DNA of 16,123 bases, from the NCBI GenBank assembly GCA_026387805.1, contig JAPLKY010000019.1:1-16123 (forward strand). The letters run 5' to 3'. Source of the DNA: Candidatus Krumholzibacteriia bacterium. GTDB lineage: Bacteria; Krumholzibacteriota; Krumholzibacteriia; Krumholzibacteriales; Krumholzibacteriaceae. The position numbers and the translations under genes were made by a program. The first letter of the stretch is position 1, and each line of letters starts with the position of its first letter. Below, piece by piece: positions 1 to 6,425 of the stretch. A model generated the notes under the pieces. That model did not search any database and had not been told where the DNA came from. It worked only from the letters and a program-made list of their open reading frames with translations.

Positions 1-39
1 AATAGTCCCGGCTGCGCTCGCGCCTATCGGAACATAACC

Positions 40-1365
40 GTGCAGGGGGGAAAAGCATTGGTTGATCCCGGTAAGAATTCCGAAATCGACCGCCTCGCGA
101 AGGAGAACACGCGCCTCAGATCGGCCGTGGACGAGCTCTCCATCCTCAACGATATCGCAATCGCCGTGAGCTCGGCCTCCTCTCTCGAGCGCACGATCGA
201 GCTCATCGTCCACAAATGCATCAAACATCTCAAGGTCGAGCAGGCGACGATCACCCTCCTCGACGCGAAGCGGCTCGAAACGCCGTTTCGCACAATCGTC
301 CGCGGCGCGGACACCTCGAGCGAGATTCTGCCCTACCGTCTCGACGCCGAGCTCACCGGCTGGATGCTCAAGCACCAGAAGCCGCTCATCGTCAACGATC
401 TCAAGAGCGACGACCGTTTCCAGACGACGGACCGGGAATCGTGCGCCGTCCGATCGGTTCTCAGCGTCCCCCTCGTGCTTCAAGGAAAGATGATCGGCTT
501 GCTCAACCTGTTCAACAAGCGCGCCGGGAACGACTTCACCGACGCGGACGCGCGACTTCTCGGAATCATCGCGACGCAGTCCGCGCAGGTGATCGAGCAC
601 GCGCGACTCTTCGGGGAAGAGCAGGCGCTCAAGCTCATGCAGGAGGAGATGAAGCTCGCCTACAAGATCCAGATGGATCTCCTGCCGAAGGAAGCGCCCC
701 GGATGCCGGGATACGACATAGCCGGCGTGAGCATACCGGCCAAGGCGGTCGGAGGAGATTATTTCGATTTCATCCACCTGAATGACCGCGCGCTCGCACT
801 TTGCCTCGGCGACGTCTCGGGCAAGGGCATGCCCGCCGCGCTCCTCATGGCGAATCTCCAGGCGACGCTCCGCGGCCAGGTCATGGTCGACCCGTCGCCG
901 GCCGAATGCCTCAAGCGCTCCAACGCGCTCCTCTTCAGGAGCACCGACGCGGACAAGTTCGCCACGCTTTTCTACGGAGTCCTCGATCGCGACACGCACC
1001 GCCTCACCTACGCGAACGCGGGGCACAACTATCCTCTCCTGCTCAAACCGGGCGGCGAGCCGGCGCGCCTCGATCTGGGCGGCCTCGTTCTCGGCTGCCT
1101 GGAGGATTTCTCGTACGTTGAGGGAGTCATCGAGTTCGCCGCGGGAGACACGCTCCTCATCTATTCGGATGGCATCACCGAATCGCTCGACGCGAACGAA
1201 GAGGAGTTTGGCGAGGAGAGACTCGCCTCGCTCCTCCGAACGGGCGGCGAGGAAACGGCCGCGCGGCTCATCGACCGGATCGTCGCCGCGGTGCGGACAC
1301 ACGCCGGCGAATTATCGCAAAGGGACGACATGACGCTTCTCGTCATCAGGAGAGCCGCGTCGTGA
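40..1365 (+). CDS. GAF domain + SpoIIE/RsbU-type PP2C protein phosphatase
   Basis: Predicted cytoplasmic serine/threonine phosphatase of the RsbU/SpoIIE branch of PP2C; family members usually dephosphorylate an anti-anti-sigma (STAS) protein in a partner-switching pathway. Residues about 14-40 look like a short coiled coil, about 45-190 a GAF sensory domain, and about 195-215 a linking helix ending in QMDLLP, which is typical just before this catalytic domain. The metal-binding acidic residues are present: GGDYFDF (238-244), GDVSGKG (257-263), SDGI (376-379) and RDDMT (428-432), so it should be active. Full length (441 aa) from a GTG at 40. A TTG at 58 is an attractive alternative start because the purine-rich AGGGGGG lies about 7 bases upstream of it. 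No STAS or anti-sigma kinase gene is visible nearby. The K+ channel gene follows after 35 bp on the same strand, so co-transcription is likely. The GAF ligand cannot be told from sequence. Confidence 0.93.
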   Translation: MQGGKALVDPGKNSEIDRLAKENTRLRSAVDELSILNDIAIAVSSASSLERTIELIVHKCIKHLKVEQATITLLDAKRLETPFRTIVRGADTSSEILPYRLDAELTGWMLKHQKPLIVNDLKSDDRFQTTDRESCAVRSVLSVPLVLQGKMIGLLNLFNKRAGNDFTDADARLLGIIATQSAQVIEHARLFGEEQALKLMQEEMKLAYKIQMDLLPKEAPRMPGYDIAGVSIPAKAVGGDYFDFIHLNDRALALCLGDVSGKGMPAALLMANLQATLRGQVMVDPSPAECLKRSNALLFRSTDADKFATLFYGVLDRDTHRLTYANAGHNYPLLLKPGGEPARLDLGGLVLGCLEDFSYVEGVIEFAAGDTLLIYSDGITESLDANEEEFGEERLASLLRTGGEETAARLIDRIVAAVRTHAGELSQRDDMTLLVIRRAAS

Positions 1366-1400
1366 AGCGTGCACAGAGACTTTCACGCCAGAGGTAGCCC

Positions 1401-2198
1401 ATGATGGCACAATGGAGAACAAGGCTCTACGAAACCCTCGAGACGCCCGGGGGCGGACTCCTCGGGAGAATCGCCGACACGTTCCTCGTCGTACTCATCG
1501 TGAGCAACGTCGTCATGGTGACCCTGCACACCGTGCACGCTCTGGCCGTGAAATACCCCGCGCTTTTCTGGTATTTCGAGCTTTTCTCCATCATCGTCTT
1601 CTCGATCGAATACGTCCTTCGCATGTGGATATGCACGGAGAACCCATCGTACCGGCGCCCTGTCTTCGGCCGCATAAAGTACCTCTTTTCGCCCTTCGCG
1701 ATCATCGATCTCATTGCGATAGTACCCTTCATTCTTCCGATGCTCATACCGGTCGATCTGATCTTCATGAGGATGCTTCGCCTTCTCAGGCTGCTCCGCC
1801 TCCTCAAGCTCGGCAGATACTCGGAGTCGATAAAGACGATGGCAGCTCTTTTCAAATCGAAAAGGGAAGAGATAGCGGTCTCCCTCACCATGTCGATCAT
1901 CCTTCTCCTCATCGCCTCGAGTCTCATGTACGTCATCGAAAACACCGCCCAGCCGGAGGCGTTCAGCAGCATCCCCGCCGCCATGTGGTGGGGCGCCATG
2001 ACCATGACCACCGTCGGATACGGCGACGTCTATCCCATCACGCCGGCGGGAAAGGTGCTCGCCGGCGTTATCGCGCTTCTCGGCATCAGCCTTTTCGTGC
2101 TCCCCGCCGGGATCATCGCGGGCGGCTACGCCGCCGAGATCCAGAAGAAAAAGGACGAACGCATCATTTGTTCGAAATGTGGAAACGTGATTTCATAA
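1401..2198 (+). CDS. Voltage-gated-like potassium channel (6-TM, Kv family)
   Basis: Inner-membrane K+ channel subunit, 265 aa, expected to work as a tetramer. Six hydrophobic helices are visible: S1 about 24-45, S2 55-77, S3 97-116, S4 119-139, S5 157-179 and S6 214-243. S4 has a basic residue at every third position (R124, R127, R130, R133, K136, R139), the pattern of a voltage sensor. The pore helix leads into the K+ selectivity filter TVGYGD (204-209). The cytoplasmic tail is short and ends in CSKCG (257-261), half of a zinc-knuckle-like motif; two Cys per subunit could join across the tetramer, which is inference. The ATG at 1401 has GAGGT a few bases upstream (1391-1395); ATG 1404 is also possible. 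The repeat-protein gene follows after 17 bp, so the two are probably co-translated and may work together. Confidence 0.95.
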   Translation: MMAQWRTRLYETLETPGGGLLGRIADTFLVVLIVSNVVMVTLHTVHALAVKYPALFWYFELFSIIVFSIEYVLRMWICTENPSYRRPVFGRIKYLFSPFAIIDLIAIVPFILPMLIPVDLIFMRMLRLLRLLRLLKLGRYSESIKTMAALFKSKREEIAVSLTMSIILLLIASSLMYVIENTAQPEAFSSIPAAMWWGAMTMTTVGYGDVYPITPAGKVLAGVIALLGISLFVLPAGIIAGGYAAEIQKKKDERIICSKCGNVIS

Positions 2199-2203
2199 AT
2201 ACG

Positions 2204-2210
2204 AGGAGGA
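2204..2210 (+). promoter_or_regulatory. Strong Shine-Dalgarno site fixing a TTG start
   Basis: AGGAGGA lies 5 bases before TTG 2216, just after the channel stop codon at 2196-2198. It is the best ribosome-binding site in the left half of the window. It decides the start of the repeat gene, whose reading frame stays open far upstream inside the channel gene. Confidence 0.85.
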
Positions 2211-2215
2211 ACCCG

Positions 2216-4297
2216 TTGAGCAAGGTCGGATATCTTTCGGGCGGAATACTGCTTATCGCGGCTATCGTGCTCGTCTATTACTTCCTCGGCGACAGGCCGC
2301 TCTCCCCTATCGGCCCATCCGAGACGGCCGACGATTCGCTGCGGCATTCCACCGGGCGTATCGCCGGGGATAGCCTGTCGTCCCAGGGAGAAGAATCGGT
2401 CGAAACGACGGCGTGCATACTGACGTCCGAGGAGCTGGCCGCCCTCTTCGAGAGGGCCTCCCGGCAGATCCAGGCGCAGCTCCTGGCCCGCGCCTCGATC
2501 CAGGAGAAAGCCGCCGTCTTCGACAAGGCGACGCTCGTCGAGCGGACGGCCCTTTTCAGGCTTCTGAAGGGGGAGGAGCGAATCGCTCTTCTCGACCGCC
2601 TTTCTGCCCCGGCGCGCTCGGCGCTGCTTCAGGGGCTCGCGACGTCGTCCGACGCGTTCGACTCGGCCACTCCCAAGGCGAAGGGCGCGATCCTCGATAA
2701 GGCGCCCGTCGCCGCCAAAGACTCCCTTCTCGCGATGGCATCCGTCCATGACAGGGCCACCCTCGTTTCCCGCGCTTCTCTGGCCGAGAAAGCGGCCTTT
2801 ATGGAGCGCTCGTCGGCGACGGAAAAGGCAGCGTTCATGGGATGCGCCACCGTCGATGAGCGCGAAGAGATATTCAACGACGCCTCCCTCGAGGAAAAGG
2901 CCGTACTGTTCGGGCGCTCGACGACCGCCGAGAAGATTCTGATGATGGAGCGGGCATCGATCGAGGAAAAGGCGATGCTCATCGGCAAAGCGTCGAACGA
3001 GGAGAAGACGGAGCTCTTCAAGCTCGCGACGCCGCAAGAGCACCGGGCGATGTTCGATCGCCTTGCATCCGCGGAAAAGACCGCGATGGCCGCCCGCTCG
3101 GGAACCACGCCGCGGGAGCTCGACGAGCTCCCGCTCCATGAGCGCAGCGCCGCTATGATCGAGCGCGTATCGCTTCAGGATCAAGCCGCTCTGATCGACA
3201 GGGCGCCTCTCGAGAAGAAGGCGGCGATCCTCGAGCGGATTCCTCCCCGGATGACGGCGTCCCTCATGGATCGCTCCACTCCGCAGGAAATGGCCGCCTT
3301 CCTCGAAAATGCTTCGGACGAAGAGATAGCTTTGATCATGGGGAGAACGACGGTCAAGCCCGCGTGCCATCTCCTCGATCGCGCGTCGCTCGAGGGACGC
3401 GCGTCGCTCGTGGAGCGCGCCACGGCGCAGGAAAAGGCTTCCTTCTTCGATCGATCGACCGTCCAGGAAAAGAACGAGATGTTCGAGAGACTCCCGCTCC
3501 TCGAGAGGACCTCATTTCTCGGCCGCGCGAGCCTCGCGATGAAGGCGTTCGGCGCCCTCCCCGCGGAGAGAAAGGCCGCCATTCTCACGGAGCGCGCCTC
3601 GCTCCAGGAAAAGGCGCTTTTCGTGGAGAAGGCGTCTCTGTCCGAAAAGGCGGCGATCATCGATCGCGCCGCTCTCGAGGAACGAGCTTCCCTTATGGAA
3701 CGCGCATCTTTCGAAGAACGCTCATCGATCATGGAGCGCGCTTCGGCCCTGGAGAAATCGCTCATGATGGAACGCGCGACGGTCGAAGAGAGAGCGGCGC
3801 TCTTCGAACGTTCGACGAGCGAGCAGCGGGTGGTCCTTCTGGGAAGGGCCTCTCTCATCGAGAAGGCATCGCTCCTCGACAAGGGGACGGTTGAAGAGAA
3901 AGCCGCCTTCTTCAAGCTGACGACGATCCAGGAGCGCGTCACGCTCTTCGAACGCCTGCCGCTTCCCGACCGATCCGCGCTTCTCGCGCGCGCTTCGATC
4001 ACACCGGACACTTTCGACAAGCTCTCGATCCAGCAGCGCGCCGCCATCGTGCTGGAGCGCGCTTCCGCCCAAGAGCGCGCCTCGCTCGTCGACGCCGCCA
4101 CTCTGCAGGAAAAGGCGACGATTGTCGGCCGGATCAGCCTGCCCGAGAAGGCGGCCCTCATCGCGCGCGCGTCTCTCGAAGAGGAAGCCTCCCTCCTCGA
4201 CCGCGCCTCGATCGATGAACGCGCTTCATTCATGGAGAAGGCCACTCCCGAGGAGCGGGCCGCCCTCTTCAAGAGATCGACCGGTTGCGCCGAATAG
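2216..4297 (+). CDS. Membrane-anchored protein of about fifty 12-residue helical repeats
   Basis: Not recognised as a named family. Starting at TTG 2216 it has 693 aa. Residues 7-24 form one hydrophobic helix with a Lys before it and no clear cleavage site, so it is probably an N-in signal anchor with the rest outside the inner membrane. Residues 25-68 are a polar linker. From about residue 70 to the end the protein is 12-residue units of the form RASLEEKAALFE: a Ser/Thr helix cap followed by E-K/R and a hydrophobic pair. Eleven-residue units break the phase at 140-150, 294-304, 437-447 and 592-602, so the protein is about four copies of a 143-155-residue block, the last cut short. The pattern resembles the short-helix superhelix of the MgtE N-terminal domain (units such as LPPEERAALLEE); this is a resemblance only. 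A helical solenoid scaffold or binding surface next to the channel is the likely role. The reading frame is intact and the encoded repeats differ enough in DNA to be old. Confidence 0.85.
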   Translation: MSKVGYLSGGILLIAAIVLVYYFLGDRPLSPIGPSETADDSLRHSTGRIAGDSLSSQGEESVETTACILTSEELAALFERASRQIQAQLLARASIQEKAAVFDKATLVERTALFRLLKGEERIALLDRLSAPARSALLQGLATSSDAFDSATPKAKGAILDKAPVAAKDSLLAMASVHDRATLVSRASLAEKAAFMERSSATEKAAFMGCATVDEREEIFNDASLEEKAVLFGRSTTAEKILMMERASIEEKAMLIGKASNEEKTELFKLATPQEHRAMFDRLASAEKTAMAARSGTTPRELDELPLHERSAAMIERVSLQDQAALIDRAPLEKKAAILERIPPRMTASLMDRSTPQEMAAFLENASDEEIALIMGRTTVKPACHLLDRASLEGRASLVERATAQEKASFFDRSTVQEKNEMFERLPLLERTSFLGRASLAMKAFGALPAERKAAILTERASLQEKALFVEKASLSEKAAIIDRAALEERASLMERASFEERSSIMERASALEKSLMMERATVEERAALFERSTSEQRVVLLGRASLIEKASLLDKGTVEEKAAFFKLTTIQERVTLFERLPLPDRSALLARASITPDTFDKLSIQQRAAIVLERASAQERASLVDAATLQEKATIVGRISLPEKAALIARASLEEEASLLDRASIDERASFMEKATPEERAALFKRSTGCAE
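2423..4294 (+). repeat. Protein-coding 36-bp tandem repeats within four larger blocks
   Basis: Degenerate 36-bp units encode the 12-residue repeats. They are grouped into larger blocks marked by phase-shifting 33-bp units beginning at 2633, 3095, 3524 and 3989, spaced 462, 429 and 465 bp. Each block carries a recognisable lead-in of the type F-K/R/D-x-x-T-x-Q-E-R shortly before its phase break (Phe codons at 2555, 3017, 3446 and 3911). The biased repeats also keep other frames open on both strands; those are not genes. Confidence 0.85.
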
Positions 4298-4313
4298 GAA
4301 TGTCGGATATACT
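4285..4313 (+). promoter_or_regulatory. Putative sigma70-type promoter for the cysteine-rich pair
   Basis: TTGCGC (4285-4290), a 17-bp spacer and TATACT (4308-4313) sit across the end of the repeat gene in a locally AT-rich stretch. The -10 matches the consensus at 5 of 6 bases, the -35 only at 3 of 6. Transcription would begin near 4320, almost on the ATG at 4321, so the mRNA could be leaderless. Weak -35 and no experimental support; moderate to low confidence. Confidence 0.4.
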
Positions 4314-4320
4314 ATTGTAT

Positions 4321-4911
4321 ATGGTGAAAATGCTGCTTGCAGTTGCGGTGATCGTGCTCACGACGAGTTCGTCGTTTGCTCTTCCGGAGACCGGTTACAT
4401 CGGTCTCTTCGCGGATGCAACTCACGACACGGATCCGACCTCGGGCGGTGCGGGCTACAACGTCTGCCCGCCCCAGTACGGACAGTTCCAGTGCTGGATC
4501 TGGTGCCTGCCGAGCGTGCATGGGCTCCAGGCCCTCGAGTTTGCGATCAGCTTTCCACCGACGGTCGTCGTGCTGGCGACCACGAGGAATTACCCTGATA
4601 TAACGATGGAAATCGGCTCGCCCGACGGGGGCATCAGTATCGCGTTCGGCGAGGGCAATTGCCGGTCGGATTGGCTATGGACGCACAACTTCACCTGTAT
4701 GTCTTTGGCGGCCGGCCTTCCCGCCCAGATCAGGATCGTTCCGCACCCGGGGGTGCAGCCGATGCCCGCATACCAGTTCGCGAGCTGCGGGCCAGGCTAT
4801 CCGATAGAGCCGTGCATCATTCTCTGCCCTCTGTATATCTGCTATCCGTATCCTGAGGGTCCCTTGGGCATAGAGCAGACGAATTGGGGATCGATCAAGA
4901 GCTTGTTCTAG
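4321..4911 (+). CDS. Exported cysteine-rich protein with WGSIKSLF tail (paralogue 1)
   Basis: Exported protein of unknown function, 196 aa from ATG 4321. That start gives a classic signal peptide (VKM, a hydrophobic run, then SSSFA before LPETGYIG). ATG 4300 and TTG 4285 are in-frame alternatives but would lengthen the signal peptide; no good ribosome-binding site precedes any of them. The mature part has conserved motifs shared with the next gene: GYIGLF, DATHD, QYGQFQCWIWCLPSVHGLQ, a FGEG segment, PAYQFASC, PIEPCI and LYICY. Many Cys in shared positions suggest disulfide bonds and life outside the cytoplasm. It ends in TNWGSIKSLF, a tail also seen at the end of its neighbour and of the unrelated protein at 9980-10381. 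No enzymatic motif is evident. I believe related proteins occur in uncultured FCB-type genomes, but that is recollection, not a search. Confidence 0.8.
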   Translation: MVKMLLAVAVIVLTTSSSFALPETGYIGLFADATHDTDPTSGGAGYNVCPPQYGQFQCWIWCLPSVHGLQALEFAISFPPTVVVLATTRNYPDITMEIGSPDGGISIAFGEGNCRSDWLWTHNFTCMSLAAGLPAQIRIVPHPGVQPMPAYQFASCGPGYPIEPCIILCPLYICYPYPEGPLGIEQTNWGSIKSLF

Positions 4912-4926
4912 GAGCGGAGGTCCATA

Positions 4927-5547
4927 ATGAAACGGGGATCGTTTCTTGTGCTCAGCGTTCTATGCCTCTCGATTGCGGCGTTTCTGATCGCTGCAAGCCC
5001 GGTACTTGCTTCCGGGCCGCAGATCGGCTACATCGGCCTGTTCAAGGATGCGACACACGACGTGTCTTGGCCGGCTAATTCGGGTAATACCGTCTGTCCT
5101 TCTCAGTATGGACAGTTCCAGTGCTGGATCTGGTGCCTGCCGAGCGTGCACGGTCTGCAGGCGGCCGAGTTCGCGGTCAGCTTTCCCTCGACGGTCGTCG
5201 TTCTCGCAACCGTCCAGAATCCCGGCACCGCCGGCCGCCTTTGCTGCGGCTCGCTCGTGGAGGGCATCAGCGTTGCGTTCGGTGAGGGTCTGTGCCAGAT
5301 GGATTGGGTATGGCTTTTTCAGCTCAGCATGATGCAGCTGGGTTCCCCGGAGGTTCCCGCCAAGATCGAGATCGTTCCATCCCCGGGGGTGTGGCCGCTG
5401 CCCGCATACCAGTTCGCGAGCTGCGAACCCGGCAATCCGATCGAGCCGTGCATCAACCTGACGCCTCTGTATATTTGCTGGACCCCGAATCCGGGTCCTC
5501 TGGGCGTGCGGGAGACGAGCTGGGGAGCGATCAAGAGCCTGTTCTAG
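4927..5547 (+). CDS. Exported cysteine-rich protein with WGAIKSLF tail (paralogue 2)
   Basis: Tandem paralogue of the preceding gene, 206 aa, beginning 15 bp after its stop. The ATG at 4927 is well supported by GCGGAGGT just upstream. Signal peptide about residues 1-29 (MKRGS, hydrophobic core, SPVLAS). The mature protein has the same order of motifs: GYIGLF, DATHD, the QCWIWC cluster, FGEG, PAYQFASC, PIEPCI and LYICW, and the tail TSWGAIKSLF. Middle regions differ more, with a CCG pair unique to this copy. Two DNA tracts are identical with paralogue 1 (5110-5150 and 5399-5425), pointing to fairly recent duplication or gene conversion. It meets the opposing gene at 5565 tail to tail, with only 17 bp between, and I see no convincing terminator there. 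Function unknown; likely a surface or periplasmic protein. Confidence 0.88.
   Translation: MKRGSFLVLSVLCLSIAAFLIAASPVLASGPQIGYIGLFKDATHDVSWPANSGNTVCPSQYGQFQCWIWCLPSVHGLQAAEFAVSFPSTVVVLATVQNPGTAGRLCCGSLVEGISVAFGEGLCQMDWVWLFQLSMMQLGSPEVPAKIEIVPSPGVWPLPAYQFASCEPGNPIEPCINLTPLYICWTPNPGPLGVRETSWGAIKSLF
5110..5150 (+). repeat. 41-bp tract identical between tandem paralogues
   Basis: Bases 5110-5150 are identical to 4480-4520 in paralogue 1, encoding the G-Q-F-Q-C-W-I-W-C core. A second identical tract of 27 bp is at 5399-5425 and 4763-4789. Synonymous sites are conserved too, which is more than protein-level constraint would require. Confidence 0.85.
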
Positions 5548-5564
5548 CGTTCGAACCGCAAGTC

Positions 5565-6101
5565 TTATTCCCTCGCCAGGGCTTTGCTTCTCTCTTCATT
5601 ATGCGTGCGCATCAATCCTCGATGGACGTATGCGATATGTGTCCCCGTCTTCGCCTTGACCAAAGTGATGAGCACTTCCGGAACGGTGATAATATACATC
5701 GGGCCGAAGCTCTGCCCGCTATATCCGGGGAATGAATTCCAGCTCTGATCGAGGACCTGGGCGGCCTGCATGAACTGTCTGTCCGAGTTGTCGGTTAGAT
5801 GTATGTCCACCTGCCCGACATAATCCCTGTAGAAAGATACGATCACGTATTCCACGAGTTTTGACTTATCCAACGAGCCCTTGAATAGATAGCTATCGGG
5901 AAATAGCTGGTCGGGCAGCTTGCCTTTCTGACTATAGGCAATCCCCTCTTGTCTTGCGCGTTGGATCAACGACGGCTTGGATTCTCCGAGGTAGAAGCCA
6001 TAGATCGATTTGTTGATTCTGGAAGGTTCTGCCGTTGCTCCTATCGACGCTATCATGGATATGACGAGCGCTGCTGCGTACACCCTTAGTAAAGCTCTCA
6101 C
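5565..6101 (-). CDS. Small exported protein of unknown function
   Basis: A 178-aa protein I do not recognise. The chosen start is GTG 6101-6099, preceded by GGAGGT with 6 bases between; it gives a signal peptide (MRALLRVYAAALV, hydrophobic core, then GATA before EPSR). The frame stays open upstream but has no signal-peptide logic there. Mature features: a SIYGFYLGESK segment of the kind often seen at the start of small exported proteins, then SLIQRARQEGI, a mixed beta-looking middle (VEYVIVSFYRDYVGQVDIHL) and no cysteines. It is slightly richer in AT than the housekeeping genes and stands alone on this strand, facing the cysteine-rich pair. It lacks the WGxIKSLF tail. A periplasmic or outer-membrane-associated role is all that can be inferred. 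Confidence 0.72.
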   Translation of the reverse strand: MRALLRVYAAALVISMIASIGATAEPSRINKSIYGFYLGESKPSLIQRARQEGIAYSQKGKLPDQLFPDSYLFKGSLDKSKLVEYVIVSFYRDYVGQVDIHLTDNSDRQFMQAAQVLDQSWNSFPGYSGQSFGPMYIITVPEVLITLVKAKTGTHIAYVHRGLMRTHNEERSKALARE

Positions 6102-6302
6102 CTCACTACCTCCATCGAGCAGATGCTCCATTGGAGGCTCTCGCAATTCTCGTGCCCTTGAACGCCCGACGTGGCGTAAATGCAACTCCATGAATGACCC
6201 AACGCTAGCTCGACTGATGGCGGAGCAGGCAAACCCGCGAGCCAACAATTTGCGAGAGATGCAATCCTATTTGCGGTAAGAAGTCGGATTGTGGAATGAA
6301 AT
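6102..6302. other. Intergenic stretch, no convincing gene
   Basis: This is most of the 324-base gap between the small exported protein and the repeat protein. Frames here are short and uncharacteristic. I see no clear promoter for the gene at 6101 and no RNA gene. The remainder of the gap holds the truncated tRNA copy (6303-6339) and the sequence up to 6425. Confidence 0.5.
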
Positions 6303-6339
6303 GAAAAGTGAGCCGCCTGGGACTCGAACCCAGGACCCC
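6303..6339 (-). repeat. Truncated tRNA-Asn 3' end; candidate attachment site
   Basis: These 37 bases are identical, in the same orientation, to 8378-8414. They cover the variable loop, T arm, 3' acceptor strand and discriminator of the tRNA-Asn gene plus a few downstream bases. The match stops at 6340: the following bases do not form an anticodon stem or D arm. A copied tRNA 3' end next to unrelated sequence is the classic scar of tyrosine-recombinase integration at a tRNA gene. The distance between copies is 2,075 bp. Confidence 0.75.
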
Positions 6340-6425
6340 ATTATCCTAGAGGGATCTCGTCATACTGGGAATAAAGAGCCAGACCACTTGGTTCCGCTCC
6401 CCGATACTGCATTGCCACTGAATAC

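Noticed and set aside
1412..2215. Upstream extension of the repeat-protein reading frame
   Set aside because: It overlaps the whole channel gene in another frame, encodes Arg/His-rich noise, and a strong ribosome-binding site marks TTG 2216.
2126..4272. Long - strand open frames opposite the repeat gene
   Set aside because: They arise from the biased 36-bp repeats; the translations are low-complexity Arg/Ser/Leu-rich, with no start signals, and the + strand has a signal anchor and ribosome-binding site.
5548..5581. Terminator between the convergent genes
   Set aside because: Only a 4-bp stem (CCCT/AGGG) is visible, too weak to call.
6304..6380. A second complete tRNA gene
   Set aside because: Only the T arm and 3' acceptor strand match. 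Beyond 6339 no five-pair anticodon stem with a seven-base loop, D arm or matching 5' acceptor strand can be placed.
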